Numbered from the stretch's first letter, positions 1 through 9,075 are shown. The stretch: DNA of 29,128 bases from Rhodocyclaceae bacterium UBA1310 (GCA_002307175.1 DBTS01000088.1:63346-92473), one strand, 5' to 3'. The notes: generated by a model not told the origin, from the sequence alone. Made by a program: numbers and translations.

Positions 1-1734
1 CAGTTCGTGCCCGGCCATGTCCACCTCAAGGATCTCGGCCAGCTCGTGGCCCAGGAGATCGAGGCTTCCGGCGGGATTGCCAAGGAATTCAACACCATTG
101 CCATTGACGACGGGATCGCCATGGGCCACGGTGGCATGCTCTATTCCCTGCCCTCGCGTGATCTGATTGCCGATTCCGTCGAGTACATGGTCAATGCCCA
201 CTGTGCCGACGCCATGGTGTGCATCTCCAATTGTGACAAGATCACTCCGGGAATGCTGATGGCCGCGATGCGCCTGAACATTCCGGCAATCTTCGTCTCC
301 GGCGGGCCGATGGAAGCCGGCAAGGTCACCATCACCGAACCCAATGGCACGACCAAGGTGGTCAAGCTGGACCTCATCGACGCGATGATCAAGGCGGCCG
401 ACAAGACCGTGTCGGATGCCGATGTGGCGGAAATCGAACGCTCTGCCTGCCCCACTTGCGGTTCGTGCTCCGGGATGTTTACCGCCAACTCGATGAATTG
501 CCTGACCGAAGCCCTGGGCCTGTCGCTGCCCGGCAACGGTACGCTGGTGGCCACCCACTCCGACCGCAAGCAGCTGTTCCTCAAGGCAGCCCGTCTCATC
601 GTTGAAATGGCCCGCCGCTACTACGAGAAGGATGATGCGAGCGTGCTGCCGCGTTCCATTGCCACGGCGGCTGCTTTCGAAAACGCCATGAGCCTGGATG
701 TGGCCATGGGGGGATCGACCAACACCGTGCTGCACCTCCTGGCCGCTGCCAGGGAGGCCGAAGTCAATTTCACGCTGGCCGACATCGACCGTATCTCGCG
801 CAAAGTGCCCTGCCTGTGCAAGGTGGCGCCCGCGACCGACAAGTTTCACATCGAGGATGTGCACCGCGCCGGTGGGGTGATGGGCATTCTCGGTGAACTG
901 GATCGTGCCGGGCTGATCAACACCGGTACCTACACCGTGCATAGCCATACCCTCAAGGGCGCACTGGGGCAGTGGGACGTGATGCATTCCTTCGACCCGC
1001 TGGTGCCGGCTTTCTACCGTGCCGCGCCCGGTGGCGTGCCCACGCAGGTGGCGTTCTCGCAAAGCAAGCGTTACAACGAACTGGATATGGACCGCACCGC
1101 CGGTTGCATCCGTGATGTGAACAACGCTTACTCCAAGGATGGTGGGCTGGCGGTGCTGACCGGCAACATTGCACGCAAGGGCTGTATCGTGAAGACCGCC
1201 GGGGTTGACGAATCGATATGGAAATTTGCCGGCAAGGCCCGCGTCTATGAGAGCCAGGACGATGCCGTCGAAGCTATCCTCAGCGAGGAAGTGCAGGCTG
1301 GCGACGTTGTGGTGATCCGCTACGAAGGCCCCAAGGGTGGTCCGGGCATGCAGGAAATGCTCTACCCGACGAGCTATCTGAAGAGCCGCCACCTCGGCAA
1401 ACAGTGTGCCCTGCTCACTGATGGGCGTTTCTCCGGGGGTACCTCCGGTCTCTCGATTGGCCATGCCTCGCCTGAAGCTGCCTGCGGTGGCGAGATTGGT
1501 CTGGTCGAAAACGGTGACACCATCGAGATCGATATCCCGAACCGCAGCATCAATCTGAAGATCAGCGACGCGGAGATGGAAAAACGCCGCGCGGCAATGG
1601 TGGCTAAGGGTGATAAGGCCTGGCAGCCGGTCAAGCGTGAGCGTGTGGTGTCGGCCGCCCTGCAGGCCTATGCTGCGCTGACGACCTCGGCGGATACCGG
1701 TGCGGTGCGTGATCTGTCGCAACTGAAACGTTAA
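1..1734 (+). CDS. ilvD: Dihydroxy-acid dehydratase, 5'-truncated by window edge
   Basis: Fe-S dehydratase that converts 2,3-dihydroxy-isovalerate or 2,3-dihydroxy-3-methylvalerate to the 2-oxo acids of valine and isoleucine synthesis, in the cytoplasm. The frame is open from base 1 and begins inside the conserved TQFVPGHVHLKDL region. The GTG at base 7 is therefore an internal valine codon, not a start; compared with the E. coli protein about 43 N-terminal residues lie outside the window. Visible family signatures are SNCDKITPGM, the cysteine motif PTCGSCSGMFTANSMNC, GGSTNTVLHLLA and GRFSGGTSGLSIGHASPEA. The extrapolated length of about 620 residues matches the long enterobacterial type. The gene is followed at once by a strong terminator, so it ends its transcription unit. 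Identification is secure; only the start is missing. Confidence 0.97.
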   Translation, partial: QFVPGHVHLKDLGQLVAQEIEASGGIAKEFNTIAIDDGIAMGHGGMLYSLPSRDLIADSVEYMVNAHCADAMVCISNCDKITPGMLMAAMRLNIPAIFVSGGPMEAGKVTITEPNGTTKVVKLDLIDAMIKAADKTVSDADVAEIERSACPTCGSCSGMFTANSMNCLTEALGLSLPGNGTLVATHSDRKQLFLKAARLIVEMARRYYEKDDASVLPRSIATAAAFENAMSLDVAMGGSTNTVLHLLAAAREAEVNFTLADIDRISRKVPCLCKVAPATDKFHIEDVHRAGGVMGILGELDRAGLINTGTYTVHSHTLKGALGQWDVMHSFDPLVPAFYRAAPGGVPTQVAFSQSKRYNELDMDRTAGCIRDVNNAYSKDGGLAVLTGNIARKGCIVKTAGVDESIWKFAGKARVYESQDDAVEAILSEEVQAGDVVVIRYEGPKGGPGMQEMLYPTSYLKSRHLGKQCALLTDGRFSGGTSGLSIGHASPEAACGGEIGLVENGDTIEIDIPNRSINLKISDAEMEKRRAAMVAKGDKAWQPVKRERVVSAALQAYAALTTSADTGAVRDLSQLKR

Positions 1735-1756
1735 GTCAGCCGCCATTGCCTACCCG

Positions 1757-1789
1757 CAAAACCCGGCTGCTGCCGGGTTTTGTTTTTTT
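1757..1789 (+). terminator. Rho-independent terminator after ilvD
   Basis: A perfect 11-bp stem (arms 1757-1767 and 1772-1782) with a 4-base TGCT loop is followed by seven T residues (1783-1789). It lies 22 bases after the ilvD stop codon. It also argues against any start for the next gene upstream of about 1790. Confidence 0.93.
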
Positions 1790-1858
1790 GGGGGGAGACA
1801 GCCAATGCCGCGAATTTCCGGGCGGGTTTTCACTCTTCTGGCACTCCAGTTTCCCAAC

Positions 1859-1878
1859 GGCATGCCGTAAAAGGCATG
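1859..1878. repeat. Imperfect inverted repeat, copy 1 of a shared motif
   Basis: GGCATGCCGTAAAAGGCATG contains ATGCC/GGCAT arms. Nearly the same sequence occurs at 16742-16762, and both copies sit 30-40 bases before the start codon of a GGDEF-domain gene. The role is unknown; it could be a regulatory site or chance similarity. Confidence 0.4.
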
Positions 1879-1910
1879 GATGCCCTTTAACGGATGTCTG
1901 GACAAACGGT

Positions 1911-4685
1911 ATGCATTCCGTGGTGGACCCATTCGACAATCTCAGTAATCGCCTGCAGGCGGCCTTTGTCCGTCTGGCTAAGGATGAACATCTTTGGCAG
2001 AGCGATCTACAGGCGGCGCTGCGCGATGTCACCACTTTTCTGGCTGCAGAGCTGGAAATCGGGCGTGTCAGCATCTGGCATTACGACAACGATAACCGGC
2101 GCGTGCTCTGCCAGCTGTCGTTCCGCGCTGACGCTGGCAGCTTCGAATCCGGCAGCAGCTTCTCCACAGCGGAGTGTAGTGGCCTGCTCAGCGCTCTCAA
2201 CGATGGGCGTCTGCTGGAAATTCCGGATATTGCCGGTGCTGCGTTAGGGGCCGAACTGACCTCTATCCTGTCTGTACCGCAGGATGGTGGCGCGGTGTTG
2301 CTGGCGGCCTTGCACGAAGCCGGGCAGCTTGCCGGGCTACTGCTGATCGAGCACGAGGGTGGTCCGCGTCTGTGGGGCCGCGATGAACAGAATTTTGTAG
2401 TATCCGTCGCCGATCTGCTTTCTCAGTTGCGTGTTTTCCATGCACTGAGAAATCGTGAGCGCAGTTATCGGGCAGTTTTCGATGCTGCTGGTGATGCCAT
2501 TTTCACACTCGTGGATGGGCGCATTGCAGATTGCAATCCCCAGGCCCAGCAGTTGCTTGGATATCCGCGCGAAAAAATTGTCGGCGCAGCATTCGAGACT
2601 TTCGCCCCTCCACTGCAGGGCGACGGCGTGGCATCAGGCGAGCGTTTTCATGCCTGCATCGGGGCGGTGCGTGATGTTGGCCCACAGACGTTTGAGTGGA
2701 CTTCGCTGAGCGCCGAAGGGACACAGGTCGAGGTCGATGTCAGCCTGTCGGCCATCTGGCTGGATGGGCGCTGCCAGGTCACGGCGATTGCACGCGATGT
2801 GACCGAGCGGCGTCTGACCGAACAAATCCGGCATGCCTCTGCCGAAGTGCTGCGGCATCGCAATACGGCCTTGCAGGTGATCAACAATCTGGCCAATCGT
2901 CTGCACGGCACCACCGATGCCAAGGCTATCGCCGAAGAAACCCTGCGCGTACTGCAGGTGCTGCAGCGCGCGCCGCTTTCCCTGTTTTACCTGTACGACG
3001 CCGAGCATGACTGCTTCGATCTGATGGCGTCAATCGGCTATACCGAAACCCAGCTCCCCTCGCGCAAGCGCCTGGTGCTGCGCCATGGCTTGTCCCAGCA
3101 TGCCATTGAGCAGCGCAGCATCCTGCACAGCGAGGATATCGTCAGTGATCCGCGCGTAGACCCGGATGTCCGCCGAGTCCTGCTGGATGCCGGGATTCAT
3201 GCCCAGACATCGATGCCGCTGATGTACCACGATCAGGTTCTGGGCGTGGTTTGCCTGCACTTCTACGAATGTGGCAACAGTTTCGCGGAAACAGAATACG
3301 ACACGCTGCGGGCTGTTTGTCAGACAGTCGCGCTGGCGCTGGCGAATGCCCGCCACATGCATGACCTGGAATTTCAGGCCACTCATGACAGCCTGACCAA
3401 TCTTCCGAATCGTACCCAGCTGCATCGGGATGCCACCCAGGCGCTGCGGCGGATCGCCGGTACCGAGCGCTGTCTGGCGCTGCTGCTGCTGGACCTCGAC
3501 AAATTCAAGGAAATCAACGATACGCTGGGCCATCGCACGGGGGATCAGATTCTCAAGCAGGTGGCACAGCGTCTGGACCTCATGCTGGAGGGCCGCAATG
3601 CCATGGTGGCGCGCCTGGGCGGCGATGAATTTGCCATCGTGCTGCGTGACATCAGTGGTGACATCCAGGCCGTGGAAATCGCCGAGCAGGTCCTGCAGAG
3701 CCTGCGTGAGCCCCTGGAGGTGGAAGGCATCTTCCTCGAAATGGGGGGGAGCATCGGAGTGGCGGTCTATCCGCGCCATGGCGGCACCAGTCACGCCCTG
3801 TTGCGTTGCGCCGATGTGGCCATGTATGCCGCGAAGAATTCCGTCGAGGCCGTCTGCGTGTATGACAACACGCACGATACGCACAACCCGCGCCGTCTCG
3901 CCATGATCACGGAACTGGGTGCCGCCATCCGGGGCAACCAGATGATTGTCTACTACCAGCCACGCTACGCCCTGCAAAGCGGCAAATGGTGCGGTTGCGA
4001 GGCACTGGTGCGCTGGCAGCATCCCCGCCTGGGTTTCATTCCACCGGGTGAATTCGTGCAGTTCGCCGAAACCAGCGAGCTGATCCGCCCCCTGACGCTG
4101 TGGGTGGCGCGGCAGGCCATCATGCAGCTCGCACAATGGCTGCGGGATGGGCTGCGGATTTCCGTTTCGATCAATCTGTCCACCCGCAACCTGCTTGATG
4201 TGACGCTGCCTGAAGCGCTGGCCGATCTGCTTGAGCAGCACGGTGTGCCAGCCGATTTGCTGGAGCTGGAGATTACCGAGACGGCGCTGATGACCGATCC
4301 CGAGCGTGCCATGCAAGTTGTCCACAGGCTGGCGGCGCTGGGCATGCACCTGTCCATTGACGATTTTGGTACCGGCTACTCTTCGCTCGCCTATCTGAAA
4401 CGCCTGCCGCTGCAGTTCCTGAAGATCGACCGGTCTTTCGTGCACGACATGCTGCATGACGAGCAGGACGCGATCATCGTGCGGTCAACCATCGGTCTGG
4501 CGCACAGTCTGGGGTTGCAGGTGGTGGCCGAAGGGGTTGAGGATTTTGCGACGCTGGATCGTCTCCGCGATTATGGCGCTGACGAGGCCCAGGGCTACGT
4601 TCTGTCACGCCCCCAGCCGCCGGAGCATGCCTGGCTGGTGATGCAGCAACCGCCGCAGCGTGACACGGGTGAGCAGGCTGCGTGA
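1911..4685 (+). CDS. GAF-PAS-GAF-GGDEF-EAL c-di-GMP signalling protein
   Basis: Predicted 924-residue cytoplasmic protein with both diguanylate cyclase and c-di-GMP phosphodiesterase domains. Order: GAF-like sensor (about 15-165), PAS (about 183-300), second GAF (about 315-475), GGDEF (about 490-650) and EAL (about 665-915). The GGDEF motif is intact at 570-574, but the four residues before the MVARL spacer are GRNA, so the RxxD inhibitory site is missing. EAL is intact at 697-699, and the downstream SINLS, ELEITETAL, IDDFGTGYSS, LKIDRSF and VAEGVED motifs keep the metal and catalytic residues, so phosphodiesterase activity is likely. No transmembrane segment is obvious. The ATG at 1911 is chosen because longer in-frame versions would read back through the ilvD terminator; the Shine-Dalgarno is weak. 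It is probably co-transcribed with the small gene that follows. Confidence 0.93.
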   Translation: MHSVVDPFDNLSNRLQAAFVRLAKDEHLWQSDLQAALRDVTTFLAAELEIGRVSIWHYDNDNRRVLCQLSFRADAGSFESGSSFSTAECSGLLSALNDGRLLEIPDIAGAALGAELTSILSVPQDGGAVLLAALHEAGQLAGLLLIEHEGGPRLWGRDEQNFVVSVADLLSQLRVFHALRNRERSYRAVFDAAGDAIFTLVDGRIADCNPQAQQLLGYPREKIVGAAFETFAPPLQGDGVASGERFHACIGAVRDVGPQTFEWTSLSAEGTQVEVDVSLSAIWLDGRCQVTAIARDVTERRLTEQIRHASAEVLRHRNTALQVINNLANRLHGTTDAKAIAEETLRVLQVLQRAPLSLFYLYDAEHDCFDLMASIGYTETQLPSRKRLVLRHGLSQHAIEQRSILHSEDIVSDPRVDPDVRRVLLDAGIHAQTSMPLMYHDQVLGVVCLHFYECGNSFAETEYDTLRAVCQTVALALANARHMHDLEFQATHDSLTNLPNRTQLHRDATQALRRIAGTERCLALLLLDLDKFKEINDTLGHRTGDQILKQVAQRLDLMLEGRNAMVARLGGDEFAIVLRDISGDIQAVEIAEQVLQSLREPLEVEGIFLEMGGSIGVAVYPRHGGTSHALLRCADVAMYAAKNSVEAVCVYDNTHDTHNPRRLAMITELGAAIRGNQMIVYYQPRYALQSGKWCGCEALVRWQHPRLGFIPPGEFVQFAETSELIRPLTLWVARQAIMQLAQWLRDGLRISVSINLSTRNLLDVTLPEALADLLEQHGVPADLLELEITETALMTDPERAMQVVHRLAALGMHLSIDDFGTGYSSLAYLKRLPLQFLKIDRSFVHDMLHDEQDAIIVRSTIGLAHSLGLQVVAEGVEDFATLDRLRDYGADEAQGYVLSRPQPPEHAWLVMQQPPQRDTGEQAA

Positions 4686-4732
4686 CGGCCCGGATGCCTC
4701 ACAGCCATTCAAAGATTCGAGAGGAAACAGAA

Positions 4733-5164
4733 ATGAGTTCAGGCTTGCACGACATCATGTGGCGTGCCCACGTGGATTGGGCCGAGCTGATCAAACTGGC
4801 CGAAGGCGTGATTGCACGCTGGAATACCGTGACCGGGTTCGTGATGCAGACGGATATGCGCGAACGCATCTGGACAGTTCGCCACGCGAGTGTGGCGCAG
4901 CCCTTCCTGGTCTTTAATTCCGATTCCCTGCGCGGTTCGGTGCCGCGTGCCGGCAATCCGATGTCTTTCCTGCTGCTGCTGGGCATTGCAATCAGCAAAC
5001 CTGGGGCGCTTGATCTCACATTCGCCAACGGGCAGAAGATTGATCCCACGCGTTTTGAACTGGCTGATCTGCACAATCTGCTGCCACAGGCCACCCATCC
5101 CGCGCATCGCCAGCTTGCCGCGCTGGCGATGCAGGGTGGTGGGCCGGCACCGGCCGGTCAATAG
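4733..5164 (+). CDS. Conserved-looking hypothetical protein, 143 aa
   Basis: I do not recognise this family. The ATG at 4733 is preferred over an in-frame start at 4682 because it has a good GAGAGGAAA Shine-Dalgarno at 4719-4727. The protein looks soluble: no signal peptide, no cysteine, and one hydrophobic stretch (MSFLLLLGIAIS, about residues 79-90) that is too short to be a convincing membrane helix. The N-terminal half is rich in Trp and His, and the C-terminus ends in a Gly/Pro/Ala tail. It begins 47 bases after the GGDEF-EAL gene on the same strand with no terminator between, so a shared transcript is likely. No function can be assigned. Confidence 0.75.
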   Translation: MSSGLHDIMWRAHVDWAELIKLAEGVIARWNTVTGFVMQTDMRERIWTVRHASVAQPFLVFNSDSLRGSVPRAGNPMSFLLLLGIAISKPGALDLTFANGQKIDPTRFELADLHNLLPQATHPAHRQLAALAMQGGGPAPAGQ

Positions 5165-5178
5165 ACAAGAGGCCGGTG
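5148..5178. terminator. Inverted repeat between convergent genes, possible bidirectional terminator
   Basis: Arms CACCGGCC (5148-5155) and GGCCGGTG (5171-5178) are perfectly complementary around a 15-base loop. The left arm lies in the last codons of the plus-strand gene and the right arm just beyond the pfp stop codon. There is no T tract, so intrinsic termination is uncertain. Confidence 0.35.
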
Positions 5179-5179
5179 T

Positions 5180-6889
5180 TCAGGCGCCGATCTTGAACAG
5201 CAGCGATGCTGCCCCTTCATTGAGGGCCACTGTCATCGGCATCTGGTGTGCTGCCGGTCCCCACAGCTGACGCGGGCCGGGCGAGGCGAACACGTCGTCT
5301 GCCGCCCAGGCTTCGCGGCGTGAAACGAAATACTGCATCGCCGGCTGGCTGGTGCGTACCAGTGCCTTTTCGATCACATACTCATCCTTGCCATGCCGGC
5401 GTTCAATGTTGATCAACCCGGTAAGCGGGATAGCCAATGGTTCGCCACCATTTTCCAGACCGCTGATGCTCGCCATGTAACCGGTTTTGCCAGCGAGGAT
5501 CAGGGCTCCGGCAGTCAGCCCGAGGTTGAAGGTGTAGGCGGCATCGAACAATGTCGGTGCGCCGCAACGGCCTTCATAGCCGAAGAAGTGATGCTGCGAA
5601 CCAAACGGCACATCCGGTGCGATGGCCTTGAGGCGATCGCGCGTCAGGTCTATCAGCAACTGCTCGGTGGGAATCAGCGAGACCTGCAGGTTGCCGTGTG
5701 AATCACGCTCGGCGAGCAGCATGTCGACCACATAGGCCGGCAGCTTGCGCAGCAGCGTGGCATTGGCTGCGCCAAGGTGGCCGGCCACGAACTCGATGCG
5801 GGCATCCGCCGCCGTGGCGGCAAAGCCTTCGGTGTGCAGGGCCAGCACATCGTTGAGTTCGGCGATCAGCGCATTCATTTCCGGAATGAATTCGATCAGG
5901 CCTTCCGGCACCAGCACCAGCCCATGCTTGTGGCCGTGGGTGCGAAAGCGGCTGATGACGGCCTGGGCGATCATATCGACCACGGCATCCAGCGACAGCT
6001 TGCGTTCTGCGACTTCCTCGGAAATCAGCGTGACCGCGGGTTTGGTCTGCAGCGCCACTTCCAGCGTGACGTGCGAGGCCGAGCGCCCCATGAGTTTCAC
6101 GAAGTGCCAGTATTTGAGAGACGAGCGCGTATCCTGCAGGATATTGCCGGTAAGTTCGGCGTAAATACGCGTTGCCGTATCGAAACCGAAGGAGATCGGC
6201 AGTAGTCCCGGTACCTGCAGGTCGCCGTCGATGGTTTTCGGTGCGCCGATTACCTGCACACCCGAACCATCTGCCTTGATGCCGCTGTAGAGGAATTCGG
6301 CGAGGAGTGCGGCATTGGTGTTGGAATCGTCGCCGCCGATGATCACGATGGCGTCGAGCTGATGCTCGATGCAGACCTTGCGTACCTGGTCGAACTGTTC
6401 CGGGGTCTTGATCTTGGTGCGGTCCGTGCCGAGGAAGTCAAACCCCCCGGTGTTCAGGATGTTCGCGGCGTCCGCTTCGGTGATTTCGAACAGCTTGCCC
6501 TGCAACAGTCCTTTGGGGCCGCCCTTGACGCCCAGAAGGGTGTTGTTGGCGCCGAGCATCTTCTTCAGGCCGCACAACACATTGTGGCCACCGGCTGCCG
6601 GGCCACCGGAGAACAGCGCGGCAACGCGCTTGCCGCTGATGCGGGCGACAGTGGCACTGGCACGCAGTACGGCGTTGCCAGAGGCTTTCACAGTTTGTGC
6701 GAAGCGCTCGGCAACCGCCTGTGCATCGCAGCTGTTGAGGATTTGCCCGGTGGCGGTGAAGCTCACTGCGCTGGGCTGGTGTTCCGCACCAAAGATGCGG
6801 CAGACCGGCAGGGGCAGTTTGCGCACTTCATTTTCGAAAACGGAGTGATGGCGCTCCATTTGCTGCAGTTGGCTGGCAAGTGTGCTCAT
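5180..6889 (-). CDS. pfp: Pyrophosphate-dependent 6-phosphofructokinase
   Basis: Reversible PPi-linked phosphorylation of fructose 6-phosphate to fructose 1,6-bisphosphate, usable in glycolysis and gluconeogenesis, in the cytoplasm. The predicted protein has 569 residues and belongs to the long PPi-PFK class. Key motifs are GGPAAGGHN (95-103), GGDDSNTNA from 185, PKTIDGD (217-223) and LMGRSASHVTLE. The second Asp of GGDD replaces the Gly of ATP-dependent enzymes (GGDG), the residue change classically linked to PPi use. The ATG at 6889 is chosen because it has a GAGAAGAAA Shine-Dalgarno; an upstream in-frame extension would run through the terminator at 6923-6947. The gene stands between that terminator and the convergent unknown gene, so it is probably transcribed alone. 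Confidence 0.94.
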   Translation of the reverse strand: MSTLASQLQQMERHHSVFENEVRKLPLPVCRIFGAEHQPSAVSFTATGQILNSCDAQAVAERFAQTVKASGNAVLRASATVARISGKRVAALFSGGPAAGGHNVLCGLKKMLGANNTLLGVKGGPKGLLQGKLFEITEADAANILNTGGFDFLGTDRTKIKTPEQFDQVRKVCIEHQLDAIVIIGGDDSNTNAALLAEFLYSGIKADGSGVQVIGAPKTIDGDLQVPGLLPISFGFDTATRIYAELTGNILQDTRSSLKYWHFVKLMGRSASHVTLEVALQTKPAVTLISEEVAERKLSLDAVVDMIAQAVISRFRTHGHKHGLVLVPEGLIEFIPEMNALIAELNDVLALHTEGFAATAADARIEFVAGHLGAANATLLRKLPAYVVDMLLAERDSHGNLQVSLIPTEQLLIDLTRDRLKAIAPDVPFGSQHHFFGYEGRCGAPTLFDAAYTFNLGLTAGALILAGKTGYMASISGLENGGEPLAIPLTGLINIERRHGKDEYVIEKALVRTSQPAMQYFVSRREAWAADDVFASPGPRQLWGPAAHQMPMTVALNEGAASLLFKIGA

Positions 6890-6922
6890 GGTTTGGTTTC
6901 TTCTCGGCATGTCATGGATACA

Positions 6923-6947
6923 AAACAGCCGGCTATGCCGGCTGTTT
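6923..6947 (-). terminator. Terminator hairpin downstream of the DUF4914 gene
   Basis: Perfect 11-bp stem: AAACAGCCGGC (6923-6933), TAT loop, GCCGGCTGTTT (6937-6947). Read on the minus strand it ends in a short T run (TTTTG). It lies 36 bases beyond the stop of the minus-strand gene at 6984 and just before pfp, so it should separate the two transcripts, at least in part. Confidence 0.75.
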
Positions 6948-6983
6948 CTTATGATCAAAGTTTAGCTGCATTTAGCGGCAGAA

Positions 6984-8942
6984 TCACTCTTTGAACATCT
7001 GATGCGGGATCAGCTTCCAGTAATCTTCCTGATTGGCGTCGTCCAGGCAAGCCTGGATGATCTTGCGGCCTAGCGGATCGAGGTCCGGCGTGAGGAACTG
7101 CGAGAGTTCGCGATGGAAGAATTCGCGCCACATCTGTGCACCGTGCTCGAAAGTTTCCTTGCCGCCTTCAAGCTGGTTCTGCACGTGCAGCAGCACGGGG
7201 GGAATCATCGAACCTTCAACCTTCATCTGGCGCGGCACATAACCTAGCAGTGCACACGGCGATTCCACCAGATCTTCGCGATAGAAACGCGCCGAACCAC
7301 GACGGGCGAGGTATTCACGCACGATCCATTCGGACATGAAGCCCACCTTCCAGGCGCCGATGTACTGGTTCGGGATCAGCACGTGGCGGGTTTCGGTGTG
7401 CTGCACGACCTGGCGCAGCAGCAGGTTGGCCTGATCGACGCGGCGGCCGGTGGCAAACGGCCAGTAGGAACCAACGCCTTCGCTCTGCATGCCACTCTTG
7501 TTGGAATCCTGGATCGAGGGGTTGGCGTGCCCGCGCGGTGACACCAGACGCCACAGCCAGGCCAGCGACGGTGGCAGCACATGCAGCATGCCGATGATGC
7601 CGTAGAGCTGGCTTTCCTTGTGGGTGGGCGGGCAGCGCACGCCGAAGCTGCGCACGTTCACGGAGAACGGGCCCTGCTTGACGTTCTGCACCATGTCGCG
7701 CGGAATGATCAGGCGCGGGTTCGGACAGGGCTTGCCCGGAGCGTCTTCGATGTGTTCCCAGAGCAGCGCCTGGCCACCGGGCACGATGTAGTGGTTGAGG
7801 AAGATCAGCGGTTGTTCCGGCACCATTGCCAGCCGTTCCAGATGTGGGTCGGTGCCGTAGCCCTTGATGTGGTCGACGCGCACGAACCAGCCGGCTTCGG
7901 CATCCTGCAGCGAGAGCTTGGTCTGGCCGGCGTTGTAATCCGGGTGGGCAACAGCCATGTCGTCGGCCATCGGGTTCAGGTGACAGGCCTGGGGCAGGTT
8001 CAGCGTACGTTCCTCACCGGTCACGACGTTTTTGCCGAGCAGCAGACGACCGTCTTCCATACGGTGGATGTGCTCGGTCATTTCGCTCTTGCCGCCACCT
8101 GAGGCACCTTCGTGCATGATCACCGTCTGGTTGTCATACGGCGTGACCACGCCGACTGCGGCACAGTGGTTGGTGACCCAGCCCTCGCGCTCGCCAATGT
8201 CGAGCAGCAGCGAGTAAACGCCCTTCTTCGCAGAAGGTCCGGGGTACAGGTTGTAGGCAAAGATTTCCTGGTGCGTCGGGGTGCGTGAGTGCACGACCAC
8301 CTGACGGCCTTCGAAGTGGGTGTGGCGGAACGGCGGGGCAATGAACAGTGCGCCACCGGAAAGCTGGAAGTTGGCGGGCACCTGGCTGTTCGGAATCATG
8401 CCCTGCAGGTCGGCGAGTGCCCCGGCGAAGAAGGCGGCGCCCTTCGGCACAATGGCGAGTGCGCCATAGCCAAGCTCGTCGGGGCCGGCATAGAACGGCA
8501 CAACGATGAGTTCCTGGGTCTTGAGCCAGTCCAGGGTCTTCTGGCAGGTCTTGTCGAACTTCTCGCCAAAACGTTGTTGATAAGTCGGCTTGTCGGTCGG
8601 CAGGTTGTCACCGATGACCATGGCATCCGGGTCACGGCGGCGCATCTTGGGGTCAACGAAGTTGATCGCAATCCCGTTGCGTGCCTTGGTGACACGGGCT
8701 TCAACCACATAACCTTTGCCCGGAACTTCGAAACCGACTTCGATTTCGCCCTTGTCCTCGCGGTTGGCATGGCGCCAGTCAGTATCGCCTGGATTACGGT
8801 TGAGTGCCCAGTTCAGCAGATCTTCGCGGTGTTCGGCGACGAAAACGGCTGGAGCTGCGCTGAGGACTTCGATGACATGAGGCGGCAAGCCCAGCTTGGG
8901 CCAGTCGTTCTGGAAATTGATGGTCTTGGTGGTTTGACTCAT
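6984..8942 (-). CDS. DUF4914 family protein with PEPCK-like P-loop
   Basis: Predicted 652-residue cytoplasmic protein that I recognise as DUF4914 and whose biochemical role is, to my knowledge, undefined. The clearest motif is the nucleotide-binding loop GASGGGKS (279-286, Lys285), preceded by TPYDNQTVIMHE. This layout resembles the P-loop of the PEP carboxykinase/HPr kinase fold. A later stretch, FLNHYIVPGGQALLWEHIEDAPG, followed by Arg-rich segments could form a phosphate or carboxylate pocket. There is no signal peptide or membrane helix. ATG 8942 is used; an upstream TTG at 8969 is a poorer alternative, and neither has a strong Shine-Dalgarno. The neighbour pfp, on the same strand, is a PPi-using glycolytic enzyme, which suggests but does not prove a role in central carbon metabolism. 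Confidence 0.85.
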   Translation of the reverse strand: MSQTTKTINFQNDWPKLGLPPHVIEVLSAAPAVFVAEHREDLLNWALNRNPGDTDWRHANREDKGEIEVGFEVPGKGYVVEARVTKARNGIAINFVDPKMRRRDPDAMVIGDNLPTDKPTYQQRFGEKFDKTCQKTLDWLKTQELIVVPFYAGPDELGYGALAIVPKGAAFFAGALADLQGMIPNSQVPANFQLSGGALFIAPPFRHTHFEGRQVVVHSRTPTHQEIFAYNLYPGPSAKKGVYSLLLDIGEREGWVTNHCAAVGVVTPYDNQTVIMHEGASGGGKSEMTEHIHRMEDGRLLLGKNVVTGEERTLNLPQACHLNPMADDMAVAHPDYNAGQTKLSLQDAEAGWFVRVDHIKGYGTDPHLERLAMVPEQPLIFLNHYIVPGGQALLWEHIEDAPGKPCPNPRLIIPRDMVQNVKQGPFSVNVRSFGVRCPPTHKESQLYGIIGMLHVLPPSLAWLWRLVSPRGHANPSIQDSNKSGMQSEGVGSYWPFATGRRVDQANLLLRQVVQHTETRHVLIPNQYIGAWKVGFMSEWIVREYLARRGSARFYREDLVESPCALLGYVPRQMKVEGSMIPPVLLHVQNQLEGGKETFEHGAQMWREFFHRELSQFLTPDLDPLGRKIIQACLDDANQEDYWKLIPHQMFKE

Positions 8943-9047
8943 GATCGGCAAGGGCTTTGCGCCCGGCAAGCACTATGGAAAGGGAGGGACCCGAGAGCGT
9001 CCGCCTAAGGGAAAACCTTAAGCATACAGTGAGTTGGCAAATATATG

Positions 9048-9075
9048 TTGACCTGATCCAGACCGCTTTGATAAT
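9048..9075 (+). promoter_or_regulatory. Putative sigma-70 promoter upstream of mtgA
   Basis: TTGACC (9048-9053), a 16-base spacer and GATAAT (9070-9075) resemble -35 and -10 boxes. They lie in the gap between the divergent DUF4914 gene and mtgA, about 80 bases before the mtgA start. Sequence match only. Confidence 0.5.

Noticed and set aside
7..9. GTG as the start codon of the first gene
   Set aside because: The frame is open upstream to base 1 and encodes conserved IlvD residues (QFVPGHVH), so this GTG is an internal valine.
3030..4457. Long minus-strand reading frame (475 codons) opposite the GGDEF-EAL gene
   Set aside because: It is an antisense shadow of a clearly recognised protein, has low-complexity Gln/His/Arg-rich content and no family features.
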